64,000 nucleotides of DNA from Tritrichomonas musculus (lineage: Eukaryota; Parabasalia; Tritrichomonadida; Tritrichomonadidae). The notes below the pieces were generated by a model. The model searched no databases, had not been told where the DNA came from, and saw only the letters and a list, made by a program, of their open reading frames with translations. Shown in pieces: positions 31,225 to 41,499 of this stretch. Position numbers and translations under genes: made by a program. The stretch spans positions 1,922,001 to 1,986,000 of the forward strand of contig JAPFFF010000009.1 in the NCBI GenBank assembly GCA_039105265.1, read 5' to 3'. Positions within the stretch are counted from its first letter, which is position 1. Each line of letters begins with the position of its first letter.

Positions 31225-32313
31225 TCACTCTTCCTTAGAATCTGCTATTTGATTTTGGATTGTCATTTGATGATGTTTTGGCTTATTTAGAGGATAAGTA
31301 AATACGTGATTGACTGCATCAAATTTTGCATACTTTTTAATTTGTTGGATTTCTACTAATTTATTGTCAGTATCCTTTGAAACAATTGCAATAGCTGCAT
31401 TGTTATTTGTTTTGAGATAGTTAATCACACTAAAAACTGTTAAAACACCACCTTTGGGGCCCAGTGCCCAATCATAACCATAAAGAACATCTTGATGTCC
31501 ACGAATTATAAGTTTGAAATTCATATTTTGAAGGAAAGTTTTCACTGCTTCTTTTCCATAAACGCATCCTCTTCCTCTGCTACTGAATTTATACATTGAT
31601 ACATGTTTATCCGGATCATTCCATAGCATTTCTTCTTGAGCAAAATCATCTGCTGAAAATGAATTGCCAATTTTATTGAGTTTAAGTAAACTATTACGAT
31701 TTTTAAGTAAGGATGAAATACCTCCATGAACACAGAAAATAGAATCATTAATAATTACACATATTGGAAGAGCTGTAAAACTTTCTATAATTAAGTTATA
31801 AAATGATAAGCTTGTATAAGAATTTTCATCGATAGTAAAATCTTTAATCCTACTAATACATTCATCTTTGAATCCATAGAAATCTGTCATTTCTGCAAAT
31901 TCGTGGTTTCCTCTAATCAAGTATATATCTTTTGGAAACAAGCACTTTAATGCATATAATAATACTATAACTTCGCAACTAAACTTACCACGATCAACAT
32001 AATCGCCTAAAAATAAATATCTTACTTTTGGTGGATAACCTTTTTCTTTGAAAATACGAATAAGTGAATCAATACTTCCATGTAAATCACCAACGATAGC
32101 GAAATCACTTTCTTTAGTATTTGTATTGATTTGTAGTACGGCAGGTTCTTTGTTGAATATATTTTTGGCTTTCTTTACGATTTGAAGTCCTGATAATAAA
32201 TCAAAAGCTAATTCAGGGGATTCGGATTTATCTCTTTTAAGCTTGTCGTCTCCTGCTATAATACTTCTAATAACATTACAAAATATTTTTTTATCAGTTA
32301 AATTGCTTTGCAT
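31225..32313 (-). CDS. PP1-like serine/threonine protein phosphatase
   Basis: This 362-residue PPP-family catalytic subunit has all signature motifs: GDLHG (75-79), GDYVDRG (103-109) and GNHE (135-138), then FCVHGG and the later RGHQ. These supply the metal ligands and catalytic His. It dephosphorylates Ser/Thr in proteins. The middle is closest to PP1/PP2A-type enzymes. The ~65-residue N-terminal extension and ~50-residue tail are unlike textbook PP1. A divergent paralogue is more likely than the main PP1. Confidence 0.88.
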   Translation of the reverse strand: MQSNLTDKKIFCNVIRSIIAGDDKLKRDKSESPELAFDLLSGLQIVKKAKNIFNKEPAVLQINTNTKESDFAIVGDLHGSIDSLIRIFKEKGYPPKVRYLFLGDYVDRGKFSCEVIVLLYALKCLFPKDIYLIRGNHEFAEMTDFYGFKDECISRIKDFTIDENSYTSLSFYNLIIESFTALPICVIINDSIFCVHGGISSLLKNRNSLLKLNKIGNSFSADDFAQEEMLWNDPDKHVSMYKFSSRGRGCVYGKEAVKTFLQNMNFKLIIRGHQDVLYGYDWALGPKGGVLTVFSVINYLKTNNNAAIAIVSKDTDNKLVEIQQIKKYAKFDAVNHVFTYPLNKPKHHQMTIQNQIADSKEE

Positions 32314-32957
32314 TTATTAAAAATGAAGAAACATTTAAATAAAATTTTGTATTTAATATATGATAGAAATTTTTTCGGGTTAGATTTTAAATTAAATTAT
32401 AAAAATCTTGTTAAATAACTTATATTACATATTTAATAATTATGTAGTTATAATTATAAACTATTATAAAATATAAAACTAACTTTATATTTAGTAAATA
32501 CAGTTTATTTAATGAGATGATATAGATAAAAATTTATCTAATTAATTTTGAATTCTAATTTTGCTTGTTATAATTATTCAATTTTGTAAAAAAAAAAAAA
32601 AAAATAACGAGTATTTGTCAATTTTCTATGCATAAAGAAATAAATAAAAAATGTAGATATTTACTTAATAGCTTTGATGGAATAAAATTGTTTCAAAATA
32701 GCGGTGTCGACTTATCCTGTTTAGATAAATGTGATTTCGATTTGAATAAAGCTTATCTTAATGAGCATATTCTTCTTATTTATATTCAATTTATCACCAA
32801 CTTAATTATTAAGTCTTGATATTTAATTTATAAATCTTTATATCTAATTTTATAATTAAAATCATTTTTAGTAATAAATTTGCTTAGATAATAATATGTT
32901 TTGATTTCAAAAAAAAGTTTTGCCATTAAGATATAAATTTCCAATTTTATTTCGAAA
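32314..32957. other. Intergenic region with a doubtful small frame
   Basis: A poly-A run at about 32588-32603 precedes a 63-codon ATG frame at 32628-32819. The frame encodes a product with two Cys and a hydrophobic tail (HILLIYIQFITNLI). It has no recognisable family and could be chance in AT-rich DNA. Otherwise nothing was seen. Confidence 0.3.
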
Positions 32958-35900
32958 ATGGCTTATTACCTTACATATCAGATAAAAGATATAGAAGGGC
33001 AATATGTAATGCCAATCAATCAAGGTGATAACGTTCAAGATATAGCAACTCGAGTTCAATATGAATTTGGCATTATCCAAAAGTTATCAGCAAAAATTTA
33101 TGGATCATATCTTCAAAGTTCGAATGTCTTATCTCAATGCGTCCGTTGTCAAGATGTTGTTACATTTGAAGTAAAAGATAAAGACGGGAAGAATTCTAAA
33201 CCTGACTTTTACCGTAAAACTGTCATTGTACCACGTTACAAAAGTCAGAATACTTTTTTTGTTTTTACTACATTAAATTTCCAAAGTATGACTAAAGGTG
33301 ATAAAATCAAAGTTTCTGAATCTGATAAAGATAAAGAACTTCAAGAGAAAATTAAAAAAATGCTCATCCAAAAATATAAATCTGAATTCAACACTAAAAC
33401 AATGAACCTTGTTCTTTTCTTGCCTGGTGGTATTCCTTTATTACCAGGTGTTGCCATTGGAGAGTTTATCAATTCATTTCCAGATTTTATGCCACATTTA
33501 TATGCAATTATTGTATCAAAAAAAGAAATTATGAAAATTCTAGATAAAAAATATGATACTGTATGTAGCATTAAAGGTGATTTAAAGTTACTTCTTTCAC
33601 CTGATTTTGAAAGTGAAACAGATGGTTTATGCGAAATTGCATCTGTTTTGGGATATATTCAGCAAAATGCACAAAATGTCAAAAGAATGATTTACTCAAT
33701 TGCTAAGTTTTGTCCATTTGCGCCATTGATATGTGGATTATTCAGTCTTTCAAACCTTAGCCAAGTTACAGGAAGAGAAATTATTCAAATAACAGCCCCA
33801 TTATCTACACTTTTTATTGAAATTGGAAACTATTTGAATGATCAATCAAACCTTTTCTCATCCACAGTAAAATTTTTAACATATTTTATGAATATCAATA
33901 TTAGCGATCGTGTTCCATGTACTGAATTCATTCGTCCTTTTTACAATATTGGATATGAAAAATATTTTTACAAAAACTATAAGCAAAATGGGATAGAAAG
34001 TATTATTGCTTTTGATCCTGACTTCAGAGATCAAGACTGGATTACTTTCGAACTGCCCAAATTCAAAGAAGAAGATTTCGAAATAGCAATGAATCTTACT
34101 AAAACTTTAAGCATTGTTCCACCAATGTCACTTCGAGAAACGCATTGTGTTTCACTTTTCAGAGGAAAAAATGGCCCTTGGCTATTTTTGGCAGCTTCAA
34201 TTTCTAAAGAAGAAGCAGACAAAGATAAGTTTGATTACATCAATCCAGAAGTTGGTGAAATACAAACTGGTGCTTATCAAGATGTCGCTGTTGATACAAT
34301 TGGTATTCCTTATTCTGCTCAAACTAAAGATGCATTCAATGATGAAATTAAAAAGTCTATTGATCCTGCGAAAGTAAAGCAACTCGTAATCATTTGTGTT
34401 GACAAATCATCCTCAATGACTATAAATTATGATCAAGGTCTAAATCGATTTCAGGCATCACAAAAGTTCTTCATCAAGTTTACTCAAGCATGTTATAGAT
34501 ATCATACAACTTCATTATATGGATCAATCATGTTTAATAATCAAACAGAAATCAGAAATCAACTTAACCCACTTCCCAAAAACTTTGAACAACAAATGAT
34601 TATACAAAATGAAAAGCCGAGTGGTGGTACAGCTCTTTTTAAAGCAATGAAAACTGCTGGGGATTTGCTGGCTAAAGAAAATGAAGGAAATAAATATCCA
34701 AATGCTGTTTTAAGAATTATTGTTATTTCAGATGGTAAAGACATATATGCAAATGCTCCATCAATGGCCCAAATTTCAAATGAACTTCTTGAAAAGAAAA
34801 TTAGAATTGATGCAATCATAGTTTCTCAAGAAATTGCAAAAGAGCTTGTTCTTACCTCCAGAGAATCAGGTGGTGTTGCTATGCTTGCGCAGCATTTCAA
34901 TGACGGTATTGACTTATTCAACAAAGAAGAATTTTTCAATGTTGATCTTCGCAACTTTGGAGCAATGCGCCAGCCAAATTTCACGGAAGCCAATTTCAGA
35001 GGTTTGCCTGATATTAGGCCTCAAGACCTCGATGGTAAAATCAGAGTCAAGCCTAACCAATACACTGATATCAAAAGAATGGTCACCAGCCCACTTTATG
35101 CCATTTCCGAATTTGATAAGAAACTCAAAGAGAATCCTGACGAAGCCGAAGGCGACTTGAACTTTCATCAAAATCAAAAACGAATCATTCGTGAACTTCA
35201 AAAAGTTATTGGTGAGCCAGATGATGATGTTAAAGTTTACCCACTCAAAGATCGAATAGATGTGTGGCGTGTTTTAATCAAAGGTTTTGAAGGTTCTCTA
35301 TATGGAAACAAATGGTTCTATATGATCATTGAATTTCCACCAGAATATCCACAGCATTATCCACTATTTCGTTTTGTTAAGCCGCCATTCCATCCGAACA
35401 TTACTGATCAAGGAAGAGTATGTATTGACACTCTTGATCAGACATATAGGAGTAACCAATCAATTAAAGAGCTAATTGGACAAGTAAGATATCTTTTATT
35501 TGAACCTAACTTTGGCAGTCCGGTTGATACTAAACGAGAAGGAATGAACATAGATGATCCAAGATTTAAACAATTGGTTACTGAGTGGAACAATAAAAAT
35601 GGCGAAAATGGTCCTGAAAATTTCATCAGTCAATGGAAAATTCAGCCAGATGGCAAGTTATTTGTTGAAAACGCATCAAGAACGCCTGTGCCAGACCAAT
35701 ATTTATGTCCGATTACCAGAAAAATCATGAAGGAACCTGTTTTAGCATCATCTGGTGTGTATTATGAGAAACGTGCTCTTGAAAAGTATCTGCGTTCTCA
35801 TCCTGAAAACGCAACATGCAGAGGAAAAACAGATGAAAATGGTAAGCCAATTCCGCTTCAAACTAGCAAAAATTTGAATTTGCCAGTTGATAACAAGATG

Positions 35901-36137
35901 AAAACTATAATTTCAACATGGATAAAAGAAAATGATTATCATGATGATGATGATGAAGGAGACGAACAATTAAATATTCTTGAATTTACGAAAAGAAAAG
36001 GAAAAAGTTGTTCACTATCAATTCATAGATATTTCGATCCTGATTCTAAGGTTGATAACCCAAATCCAAACAATGATGATGATTTCACAACATTTCGTCC
36101 ATCATCAAGACCCCGACCAGAACTTTCACCAAAATAA
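32958..36137 (+). CDS. vWA / E2 ubiquitin-conjugating / U-box fusion protein
   Basis: This protein of 1059 residues joins several modules. Residues 1-80 look ubiquitin-like. Residues ~475-650 are a von Willebrand A domain with a MIDAS motif DKSSS (D482) and later GGT and SDGKD. Residues ~735-880 are a UBC fold: FPPEYP, then HPNI, then GRVCIDTL with catalytic C822. Residues ~913-985 are a U-box (DQYLCPIT, then MKEPV, then YEKRALEKYL). One chain thus carries both an E2 and an E3 module, with a vWA domain that may select substrates or metals. No transmembrane segment is present. The tail is acidic and then disordered. Confidence 0.88.
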   Translation: MAYYLTYQIKDIEGQYVMPINQGDNVQDIATRVQYEFGIIQKLSAKIYGSYLQSSNVLSQCVRCQDVVTFEVKDKDGKNSKPDFYRKTVIVPRYKSQNTFFVFTTLNFQSMTKGDKIKVSESDKDKELQEKIKKMLIQKYKSEFNTKTMNLVLFLPGGIPLLPGVAIGEFINSFPDFMPHLYAIIVSKKEIMKILDKKYDTVCSIKGDLKLLLSPDFESETDGLCEIASVLGYIQQNAQNVKRMIYSIAKFCPFAPLICGLFSLSNLSQVTGREIIQITAPLSTLFIEIGNYLNDQSNLFSSTVKFLTYFMNINISDRVPCTEFIRPFYNIGYEKYFYKNYKQNGIESIIAFDPDFRDQDWITFELPKFKEEDFEIAMNLTKTLSIVPPMSLRETHCVSLFRGKNGPWLFLAASISKEEADKDKFDYINPEVGEIQTGAYQDVAVDTIGIPYSAQTKDAFNDEIKKSIDPAKVKQLVIICVDKSSSMTINYDQGLNRFQASQKFFIKFTQACYRYHTTSLYGSIMFNNQTEIRNQLNPLPKNFEQQMIIQNEKPSGGTALFKAMKTAGDLLAKENEGNKYPNAVLRIIVISDGKDIYANAPSMAQISNELLEKKIRIDAIIVSQEIAKELVLTSRESGGVAMLAQHFNDGIDLFNKEEFFNVDLRNFGAMRQPNFTEANFRGLPDIRPQDLDGKIRVKPNQYTDIKRMVTSPLYAISEFDKKLKENPDEAEGDLNFHQNQKRIIRELQKVIGEPDDDVKVYPLKDRIDVWRVLIKGFEGSLYGNKWFYMIIEFPPEYPQHYPLFRFVKPPFHPNITDQGRVCIDTLDQTYRSNQSIKELIGQVRYLLFEPNFGSPVDTKREGMNIDDPRFKQLVTEWNNKNGENGPENFISQWKIQPDGKLFVENASRTPVPDQYLCPITRKIMKEPVLASSGVYYEKRALEKYLRSHPENATCRGKTDENGKPIPLQTSKNLNLPVDNKMKTIISTWIKENDYHDDDDEGDEQLNILEFTKRKGKSCSLSIHRYFDPDSKVDNPNPNNDDDFTTFRPSSRPRPELSPK

Positions 36138-36442
36138 AATGTCATTGCATAATTTTAGATAAATTATTAGTTAATAGCAACGTTTTGGTTATATTTTATC
36201 GATTTCTATAAGATTGAAAAAATAGATTTATGTTCATATTACTAATGTTATTGGTTTTAAAAAATAATTAAAAATTAATTTAAAAAAATGGTAAATTGTG
36301 AGATATCTCGCAATATTAAAAACGAAAATGAATGATTGCACAATTGCTTTATATGTTTAATATAATAATATATACAAATTAAATTATATACCGTCACAAA
36401 ATAAGTCATAAATTAATTTCTAGTTGTTATTAAAGTTTGAAT
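36138..36442. other. Intergenic region between convergent genes
   Basis: A/T-rich 3' flanks with no supportable feature. Confidence 0.5.
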
Positions 36443-36871
36443 TTAATCATTTTTACTGTCTTGCTTCTCTTCATTTGTTTCTTCTTCTTCTTCATTCTCT
36501 TCCTCCTCTCCTCCTTTCTTTTCATTTGAATTTTTTTTGGGATCAACTTGAATAAATTGCATGTCTGGTCCACTTGGGCCTTCGAGAAATATTGATAAAG
36601 GTTTGATACCAAGTTGGACTTGTTTGGTAATGAGTTGGTTAACCACTTCCTCTCGTTGCTCTTTCTTCTCATTCCTTAAATCTGCTCGAGCTTTACGAAT
36701 AGCTTCTTTGGCCATTTGTTTGGCTTTTTTTTCTTTTCGCTTTTTTTTGTTTTTTATACCTAATAAGAAAGACTTATGTGACTCTTCGCTATATTGAACA
36801 TTTGTGACTGGTTTTTTCGCTTTTTTTTTCTCGCTTTTATTTACCTCTTGAGGTTTTAAGCTGGGTTCCAT
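36443..36871 (-). CDS. NOL12/Rrp17-like nucleolar protein
   Basis: The product has 142 residues. The N-terminal half carries SFLLGIKNKKKRKEKKAK and a long basic helix of Lys, Arg and Glu (RKARADLRNEKKEQREE). This fits the Nol12/Rrp17 family, which acts in pre-rRNA processing in the nucleolus. A short hydrophobic segment (about 85-112) follows. The tail is almost all Glu, Asp, Asn and Lys. The family match rests on the basic helix, which is compositionally simple. An alternative start in another frame was rejected as a shadow. Confidence 0.6.
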   Translation of the reverse strand: MEPSLKPQEVNKSEKKKAKKPVTNVQYSEESHKSFLLGIKNKKKRKEKKAKQMAKEAIRKARADLRNEKKEQREEVVNQLITKQVQLGIKPLSIFLEGPSGPDMQFIQVDPKKNSNEKKGGEEEENEEEEETNEEKQDSKND

Positions 36872-37023
36872 ATTAATAAATCAAACTGTTTGGCCTTAAA
36901 ATTGGCCTTAATATATAACCAAATTTTTAATAATACAAAAATCAAAAAAAAAAAAAAAAAAAAGAAAATAAAAATGAAAAAAAAATAAAGGGAAACAAAA
37001 TGAAAATAATAATGTATCTTTGT

Positions 37024-37446
37024 TTATTTCAATGATGTGGCACTTGAGCTACGTGTAGCACCGACACCTGCCTTTGAGTGCTTAACGATCTTCTTAGCCA
37101 TGGCAAAGTCGGCAAGAACGTGTCCGATCATTTCTGGTTTGATTTGAACTTCAACGAATTCTTTTCCGTTGTAGATTCCGATGACATTATCGACAAATTC
37201 TGGAAGAATGACCATTGAACGGAGGTGTGTTCTGACAGTAGCTGGGCGCTCACCTGGGCCTTTGACTGCTTCGCGAGCTAACTTGAGTTTTTTGATAAGA
37301 TGAACATGCTTAATTCCGAAATCACGTGAAATATATCGGCGGCGTTTTGTGCCTAATAACTTGACAAATTCGGGGATTTCCATTGCTCTAAGATCATCGA
37401 GGGTCTTGCCACGGAAAGTGTAGTTACGTTGTGCGAATTTGGACAT
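37024..37446 (-). CDS. RPS15: 40S ribosomal protein S15 (uS19)
   Basis: This 140-residue protein has a clear eukaryotic uS19 sequence: YTFRGKTLDDL, then LLGTKRRRYISR, then GPGERPATVRTHLRSM, then GKEFVEVQIKPEMIGH and a C-terminal GVGATRSS. It sits in the head of the small subunit near the A and P sites. The start is the ATG at 37444-37446 (MSKFAQRNY). The frame can be extended nine codons, but that extension begins at TTG and lies outside the usual family length. Codons use more G and C than those of neighbouring unknown genes, as expected for a highly expressed gene. Confidence 0.96.
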   Translation of the reverse strand: MSKFAQRNYTFRGKTLDDLRAMEIPEFVKLLGTKRRRYISRDFGIKHVHLIKKLKLAREAVKGPGERPATVRTHLRSMVILPEFVDNVIGIYNGKEFVEVQIKPEMIGHVLADFAMAKKIVKHSKAGVGATRSSSATSLK

Positions 37447-37895
37447 TCGGAGAGAAAAGGCCGTGGTTGTCAAAACCGTTGATTTTTGGAATTCAAAATT
37501 TCATGAAATTTAAATTACAAATATATATAAATTATTAATTTATTAAAAGCGATCAATTTGATAATAAATAAAAAGGTATCAATCTATGTGATGCTCCTTA
37601 TATTTTACTTGAAAATGTAAATTTTATATTTGAATAAGAAGGCCAAAATTTCACCTTTGAATTTCAATAGCCAAAATCAAAGTTATCAAAATATTAAAAA
37701 AAAAACTTTTTGTAAACATTATTTTAGAACATAAGAAAAATGGAAATATCTAAATAATGAATATAGCAAATTTATTTTATTACAAACAAATAAACAAACA
37801 TAAATTTGATAGCCACTGTTTCTTGCTTTTGGTTTCATTCATTTTTTGTTTTTTTCAATTTAAAATATATAATTTTAAAATTGTTAACTAAATAA
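37447..37895. other. Intergenic AT-rich stretch
   Basis: Upstream region of RPS15 and 3' flank of the coiled-coil gene. No element was recognised beyond A/T runs. Confidence 0.45.
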
Positions 37896-40862
37896 TTATC
37901 GAATATCATTTTTTTTGGACTTGTTCTTTAAAAAAGATGTTACTGGTCTCATTTTTACAGCTGCACTTGCCGGCCTCTGTTGTTGTTTTAATCTTAAGTT
38001 AATTGGGATAGGAATTACTGCAGTTGTTGGGCGAAACACGGCAATAGATGGCTGTATGCCAAAATGAGAGTTGTACACATCTTCCTGCTTAACGATATTT
38101 TTTTTACAATCAGATATATCATCAGTAATATCATGAATATGTTTTTCTTTGATAGTTAATTGTAATTCAAGCCTCTCAATTATGGCAAGTTCCTCCTCGC
38201 GCGACTTGTGATTTTCTATGTCAAGTTTAAATTGATTGATTTGATTTAAAATTTGATTATACTGATCTTCAAGTTCTTGTGTTTTCTTATTATTTTCTTT
38301 TCGAAGCAGTTCAAGTTTCTGGTTTGAATCTGTTTCATTTGACTGAATATCTTTTTCATAAACAGTTCTTGATTCTTCCTCCTTTTTTAACGAATCATTA
38401 ACAAACTGATTTGTTTCATTTTTCAATTCCTCAATCGACTTTTTCAATTCCTCTGATTTTTGATTGAATTTTTTGTTCAATTTATCTTTTTCTTTAGTAA
38501 AATGTTTTACAAGTCTTGAAATAGCATGAGCAACTCTTTGCTGAAGGTTCTTTGATTCTTCTTGTGTCTTTTCAGTAGCATCTTTAAGAACGATTGATGA
38601 TTGATCAATATGTTGTTTTGCCATTGTCGCAATTTTTTTGAATTTTGCTTGAAAATTTTCCATTTTCTTTATAACTTCGCCTTTTTTTAACTCCGCTATA
38701 TGAATAGCCTTACTAATTTTTATATCTGAAGTTGCTCTTAGTTCGGCCAAAGAGTCCCTCAATTTTTTCTCATCATCATCAAAATCAGAAGTAACTTTTT
38801 CAATAAACAGAATACTATTTTGTAACGATTTTAATTCAGTTTCTTTTTCTTTAATTTGATTATTTAGCTTTTGAATTCTTTCGTTATATTGTTCTTTTGC
38901 TTTTTCAAATTGATCTGATTTAATTTTTTGACTCAAAGTTGAGTTGTAATTAATTTCAGCCATTTTTCTGAAATATTCACCTTCCTCAATTTTTTGTTGT
39001 TGTAAAAAACCGTCAATAATTAATTTCTTTTCTTTTTCAATTTTTTCATTCTTGTCATTTTTTTCTTTAATTAAAGAATCAATTTCTTCTTTATCTTCTA
39101 CTTTTTCTGTAGGTTTAATTATTATTTCGCTTTTTTCTAATTTTTTGTATTGTTTTTCTAATTCGTGAAGTTCACTTTCATATTTTGAATTAATTTTTTC
39201 ATCCTCTTCTCTGAAATCTCTTTTTGCAAAATTATCTCTTATTGATTGAAGATGTTCGTCGTATTTTTCAGCTATATCTTTGTTGATTTGGAATAATTCA
39301 TTACGGTGAGATTCTGAGCATGCATCAATTAAATTTTTTTCTTCATTATTAATGTTCTCTAATTCACTTTCTAGTTCACTTTCCAACTTTTTTAACTCAT
39401 TTTCATTCTTTTCTTTAAGTTCTGAAATTTCTTCATCATCATCAAAATTTTTGTCATTATTTAATAATTCAGCTTTTTCAAAACATAGTGAATTGTAAAG
39501 ATTTCTGTTTTCTTCTACTTGTTTAATAAATTCGTTTTTTTCTGTTTTACCAATATATTTCTCTTTCAATTGTTCAATTTCTTTCTGAAAAAGTGAATTC
39601 AGATCATTTATGGCACTTTTTTGTGATTTTGATAAAACCAAAAGTTCCTTTTGATGAATTTCTTTTAATTTAGACAATTCTTCACTTTTCTCTTGTATTT
39701 CATTCAATAAATTTTGAGTGTTTGCATTCAATTGATTGAAAAGTTGATCGTTTTCTTTTTGTTTTTGATTTAATGATTCTTCTTTATCTTCTATCTGTTT
39801 ATTGATATCGCTCAAGGTTGTGTTTATTGATTCAGTACTTTTTCTCGATGATAATTGAATAAGTAGGTGCTGCTCTTGAATTTCTTCCAAATCTGATTTT
39901 GTTAAATTTAAAAAACTTTTTTGTAAGTCTTCTAATTCTTGGTCCATTTTTTGTTGTTTATTCATATGCTCTTCTTTTGTTTTTTGACTTTCTTCTTCAA
40001 TCATTTTTAGATTATTATCATATGATGATTGAACTTTGTTTAATTCATTTTTTTGGTTTTCAATCATCTCTTTTAAACTTTCAGAAATTTTATTTTTTTG
40101 TAACAATTGTTCTTTTAGCACAGCTTTTGTCGTTGATATTAAAAATGTTATTTCTTCTTTGGTATCATTTATGAACTTTTTCAATGATTTGTGATCGTTT
40201 TGCTTAGTTTGGATAAAATCATCTTTTTCAATTTGTAGTCTACTTAATGAACTTGTTTGACCAAATTTTGCTTTCAAATCTTCGAGTGATCGATTAAAAT
40301 CTTTATCAAGTGTGTCTAGCTTTCGGCTTGTTTGCTCTTGTAATAAATTTAATTTTTCTTTTGATTCATCATCTAGTGTATCAACTTCGTCCTTGTATAA
40401 CTGATTAAGATTTTTAATTTGATCTGAATACTGTTTCTTTGTTTGAGAAATGCTTTCATCAAGTTGTTTTAGTTGAGTCTCGAGCTCATTGTCAAGTGAA
40501 TTAATATATGATGTGATTTTTGATAAGTTTCGTGTTATTGAAACTGTGGCCTCTGTCAAATCTGATTGGCAATTGATCAAAGTTTTTTCATAATCTGAAT
40601 ATATTTGTTCATAATCGTTTTGATATTTAATTTTGTAAGAATTGCCAGAATCCTCTTCAATTTGCTTAATTAGCATATTGGCATTATCGAAATTATTTTT
40701 CTGTGTTTTCAAAAGAGAATTCAAATTTCTATCAAACTCGGATGTGGTAAAATCAATTTCATGTTTTTTGTCTGCTACTTGTGTGCTCAGGTGATTAATT
40801 AGCTTGACCAACTGTGCTATTTTTTTGCAAACAAGAAATCGTGTGGAATCTTCATCAAGCAT
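37896..40862 (-). CDS. Long coiled-coil protein, probable cytoskeletal
   Basis: This 988-residue protein is almost wholly heptad-repeat helix rich in Glu, Lys, Gln, Asn and Leu, with no ATPase or motor motif. The last ~70 residues switch to a basic, Pro-rich tail with VFRPTTAVIPIP and RPASAAVKMRPVTS. RP(S/T)A-type motifs of this kind are also seen in the protein at 42138. A filament or linker of the parabasalid flagellar-root cytoskeleton is a reasonable guess; no family is recognised. Its start codon faces the divergent gene at 40960 across 97 bp. Confidence 0.65.
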   Translation of the reverse strand: MLDEDSTRFLVCKKIAQLVKLINHLSTQVADKKHEIDFTTSEFDRNLNSLLKTQKNNFDNANMLIKQIEEDSGNSYKIKYQNDYEQIYSDYEKTLINCQSDLTEATVSITRNLSKITSYINSLDNELETQLKQLDESISQTKKQYSDQIKNLNQLYKDEVDTLDDESKEKLNLLQEQTSRKLDTLDKDFNRSLEDLKAKFGQTSSLSRLQIEKDDFIQTKQNDHKSLKKFINDTKEEITFLISTTKAVLKEQLLQKNKISESLKEMIENQKNELNKVQSSYDNNLKMIEEESQKTKEEHMNKQQKMDQELEDLQKSFLNLTKSDLEEIQEQHLLIQLSSRKSTESINTTLSDINKQIEDKEESLNQKQKENDQLFNQLNANTQNLLNEIQEKSEELSKLKEIHQKELLVLSKSQKSAINDLNSLFQKEIEQLKEKYIGKTEKNEFIKQVEENRNLYNSLCFEKAELLNNDKNFDDDEEISELKEKNENELKKLESELESELENINNEEKNLIDACSESHRNELFQINKDIAEKYDEHLQSIRDNFAKRDFREEDEKINSKYESELHELEKQYKKLEKSEIIIKPTEKVEDKEEIDSLIKEKNDKNEKIEKEKKLIIDGFLQQQKIEEGEYFRKMAEINYNSTLSQKIKSDQFEKAKEQYNERIQKLNNQIKEKETELKSLQNSILFIEKVTSDFDDDEKKLRDSLAELRATSDIKISKAIHIAELKKGEVIKKMENFQAKFKKIATMAKQHIDQSSIVLKDATEKTQEESKNLQQRVAHAISRLVKHFTKEKDKLNKKFNQKSEELKKSIEELKNETNQFVNDSLKKEEESRTVYEKDIQSNETDSNQKLELLRKENNKKTQELEDQYNQILNQINQFKLDIENHKSREEELAIIERLELQLTIKEKHIHDITDDISDCKKNIVKQEDVYNSHFGIQPSIAVFRPTTAVIPIPINLRLKQQQRPASAAVKMRPVTSFLKNKSKKNDIR

Positions 40863-40959
40863 TTCAAATTGGAGAGCAAGAGGAAGATTAAAAACTCGTT
40901 ATTAATATATATGTTGACTTGTGATATATAAAATAACGTTTAATTTTTTTTCTAATAAA
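40863..40959. promoter_or_regulatory. 97-bp divergent promoter region
   Basis: It separates the coiled-coil gene and the four-pass membrane protein gene. It includes TAACGTTTAA at about 40934-40943, one of the ACGTT words seen upstream of several genes here. Confidence 0.35.
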
Positions 40960-41499
40960 ATGGAAACAGGATTTCCAAAGTTCTTGATAAAATGGCTAAG
41001 AGTATTTTTAATTTTAATACCTCTTGCAATTACTGGATATTCTATTTATTGGATAATTTTAGTTACGCAGCCAATTTTCATTGAAGCGTGCGGTCCTGGG
41101 TGCATAGCTCTTGCTGTTTTGCTAATTGTCTCTTCATTTATTTCTTCAATATTTGGTTTTCTTTCTTTTAAAAATATTCAATCTTTTAATTATCAATCAT
41201 GGATTTTTTCAACTTATTTTATTTCTACAGCAGCTGGCTTATTATTGGTTATGATCGTTTTATTGATGACAACTACCGAATCACAGAGGGTTTATGATCA
41301 GAAAATTGGATCTTACTACGAAACTCATAATAATTCTATAACATCAAACTATCATTCCTCATATTCATCAGACTATCAAAAGATTGTATATCAATATGCT
41401 TATGGACAGAAATCCTATGAAGCATATCTTATTATTGGATTTGCTTGGATTATTTGCTTCGTTGCTTTTTTTGCTACGCATGAAAATTATAATTCGTAA
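40960..41499 (+). CDS. Four-pass membrane protein, tetraspanin-like in layout
   Basis: The product has 179 residues from the ATG at 40960 (METGFPKFLIKWLR). The frame runs 13 codons further upstream but begins at GTG, so the ATG is preferred. Hydrophobic segments lie near 9-29, 40-60, 70-95 and 152-172. A Tyr/Ser/His-rich loop of about 55 residues separates the third and fourth. The layout resembles a tetraspanin, but the CCG motif and paired loop cysteines are absent. Cys and Gly residues near 34-39 (EACGPGC) lie in the first loop. Function unknown. Confidence 0.6.
   Translation: METGFPKFLIKWLRVFLILIPLAITGYSIYWIILVTQPIFIEACGPGCIALAVLLIVSSFISSIFGFLSFKNIQSFNYQSWIFSTYFISTAAGLLLVMIVLLMTTTESQRVYDQKIGSYYETHNNSITSNYHSSYSSDYQKIVYQYAYGQKSYEAYLIIGFAWIICFVAFFATHENYNS

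Noticed and set aside
37024-37473. Longer RPS15 start
   Set aside because: The nine extra codons start with TTG and exceed normal uS19 length; the ATG at 37446 gives a standard protein.
40921-40959. Longer start for the four-pass membrane protein
   Set aside because: The extension starts with GTG; the ATG at 40960 is natural and leaves a proper divergent promoter.
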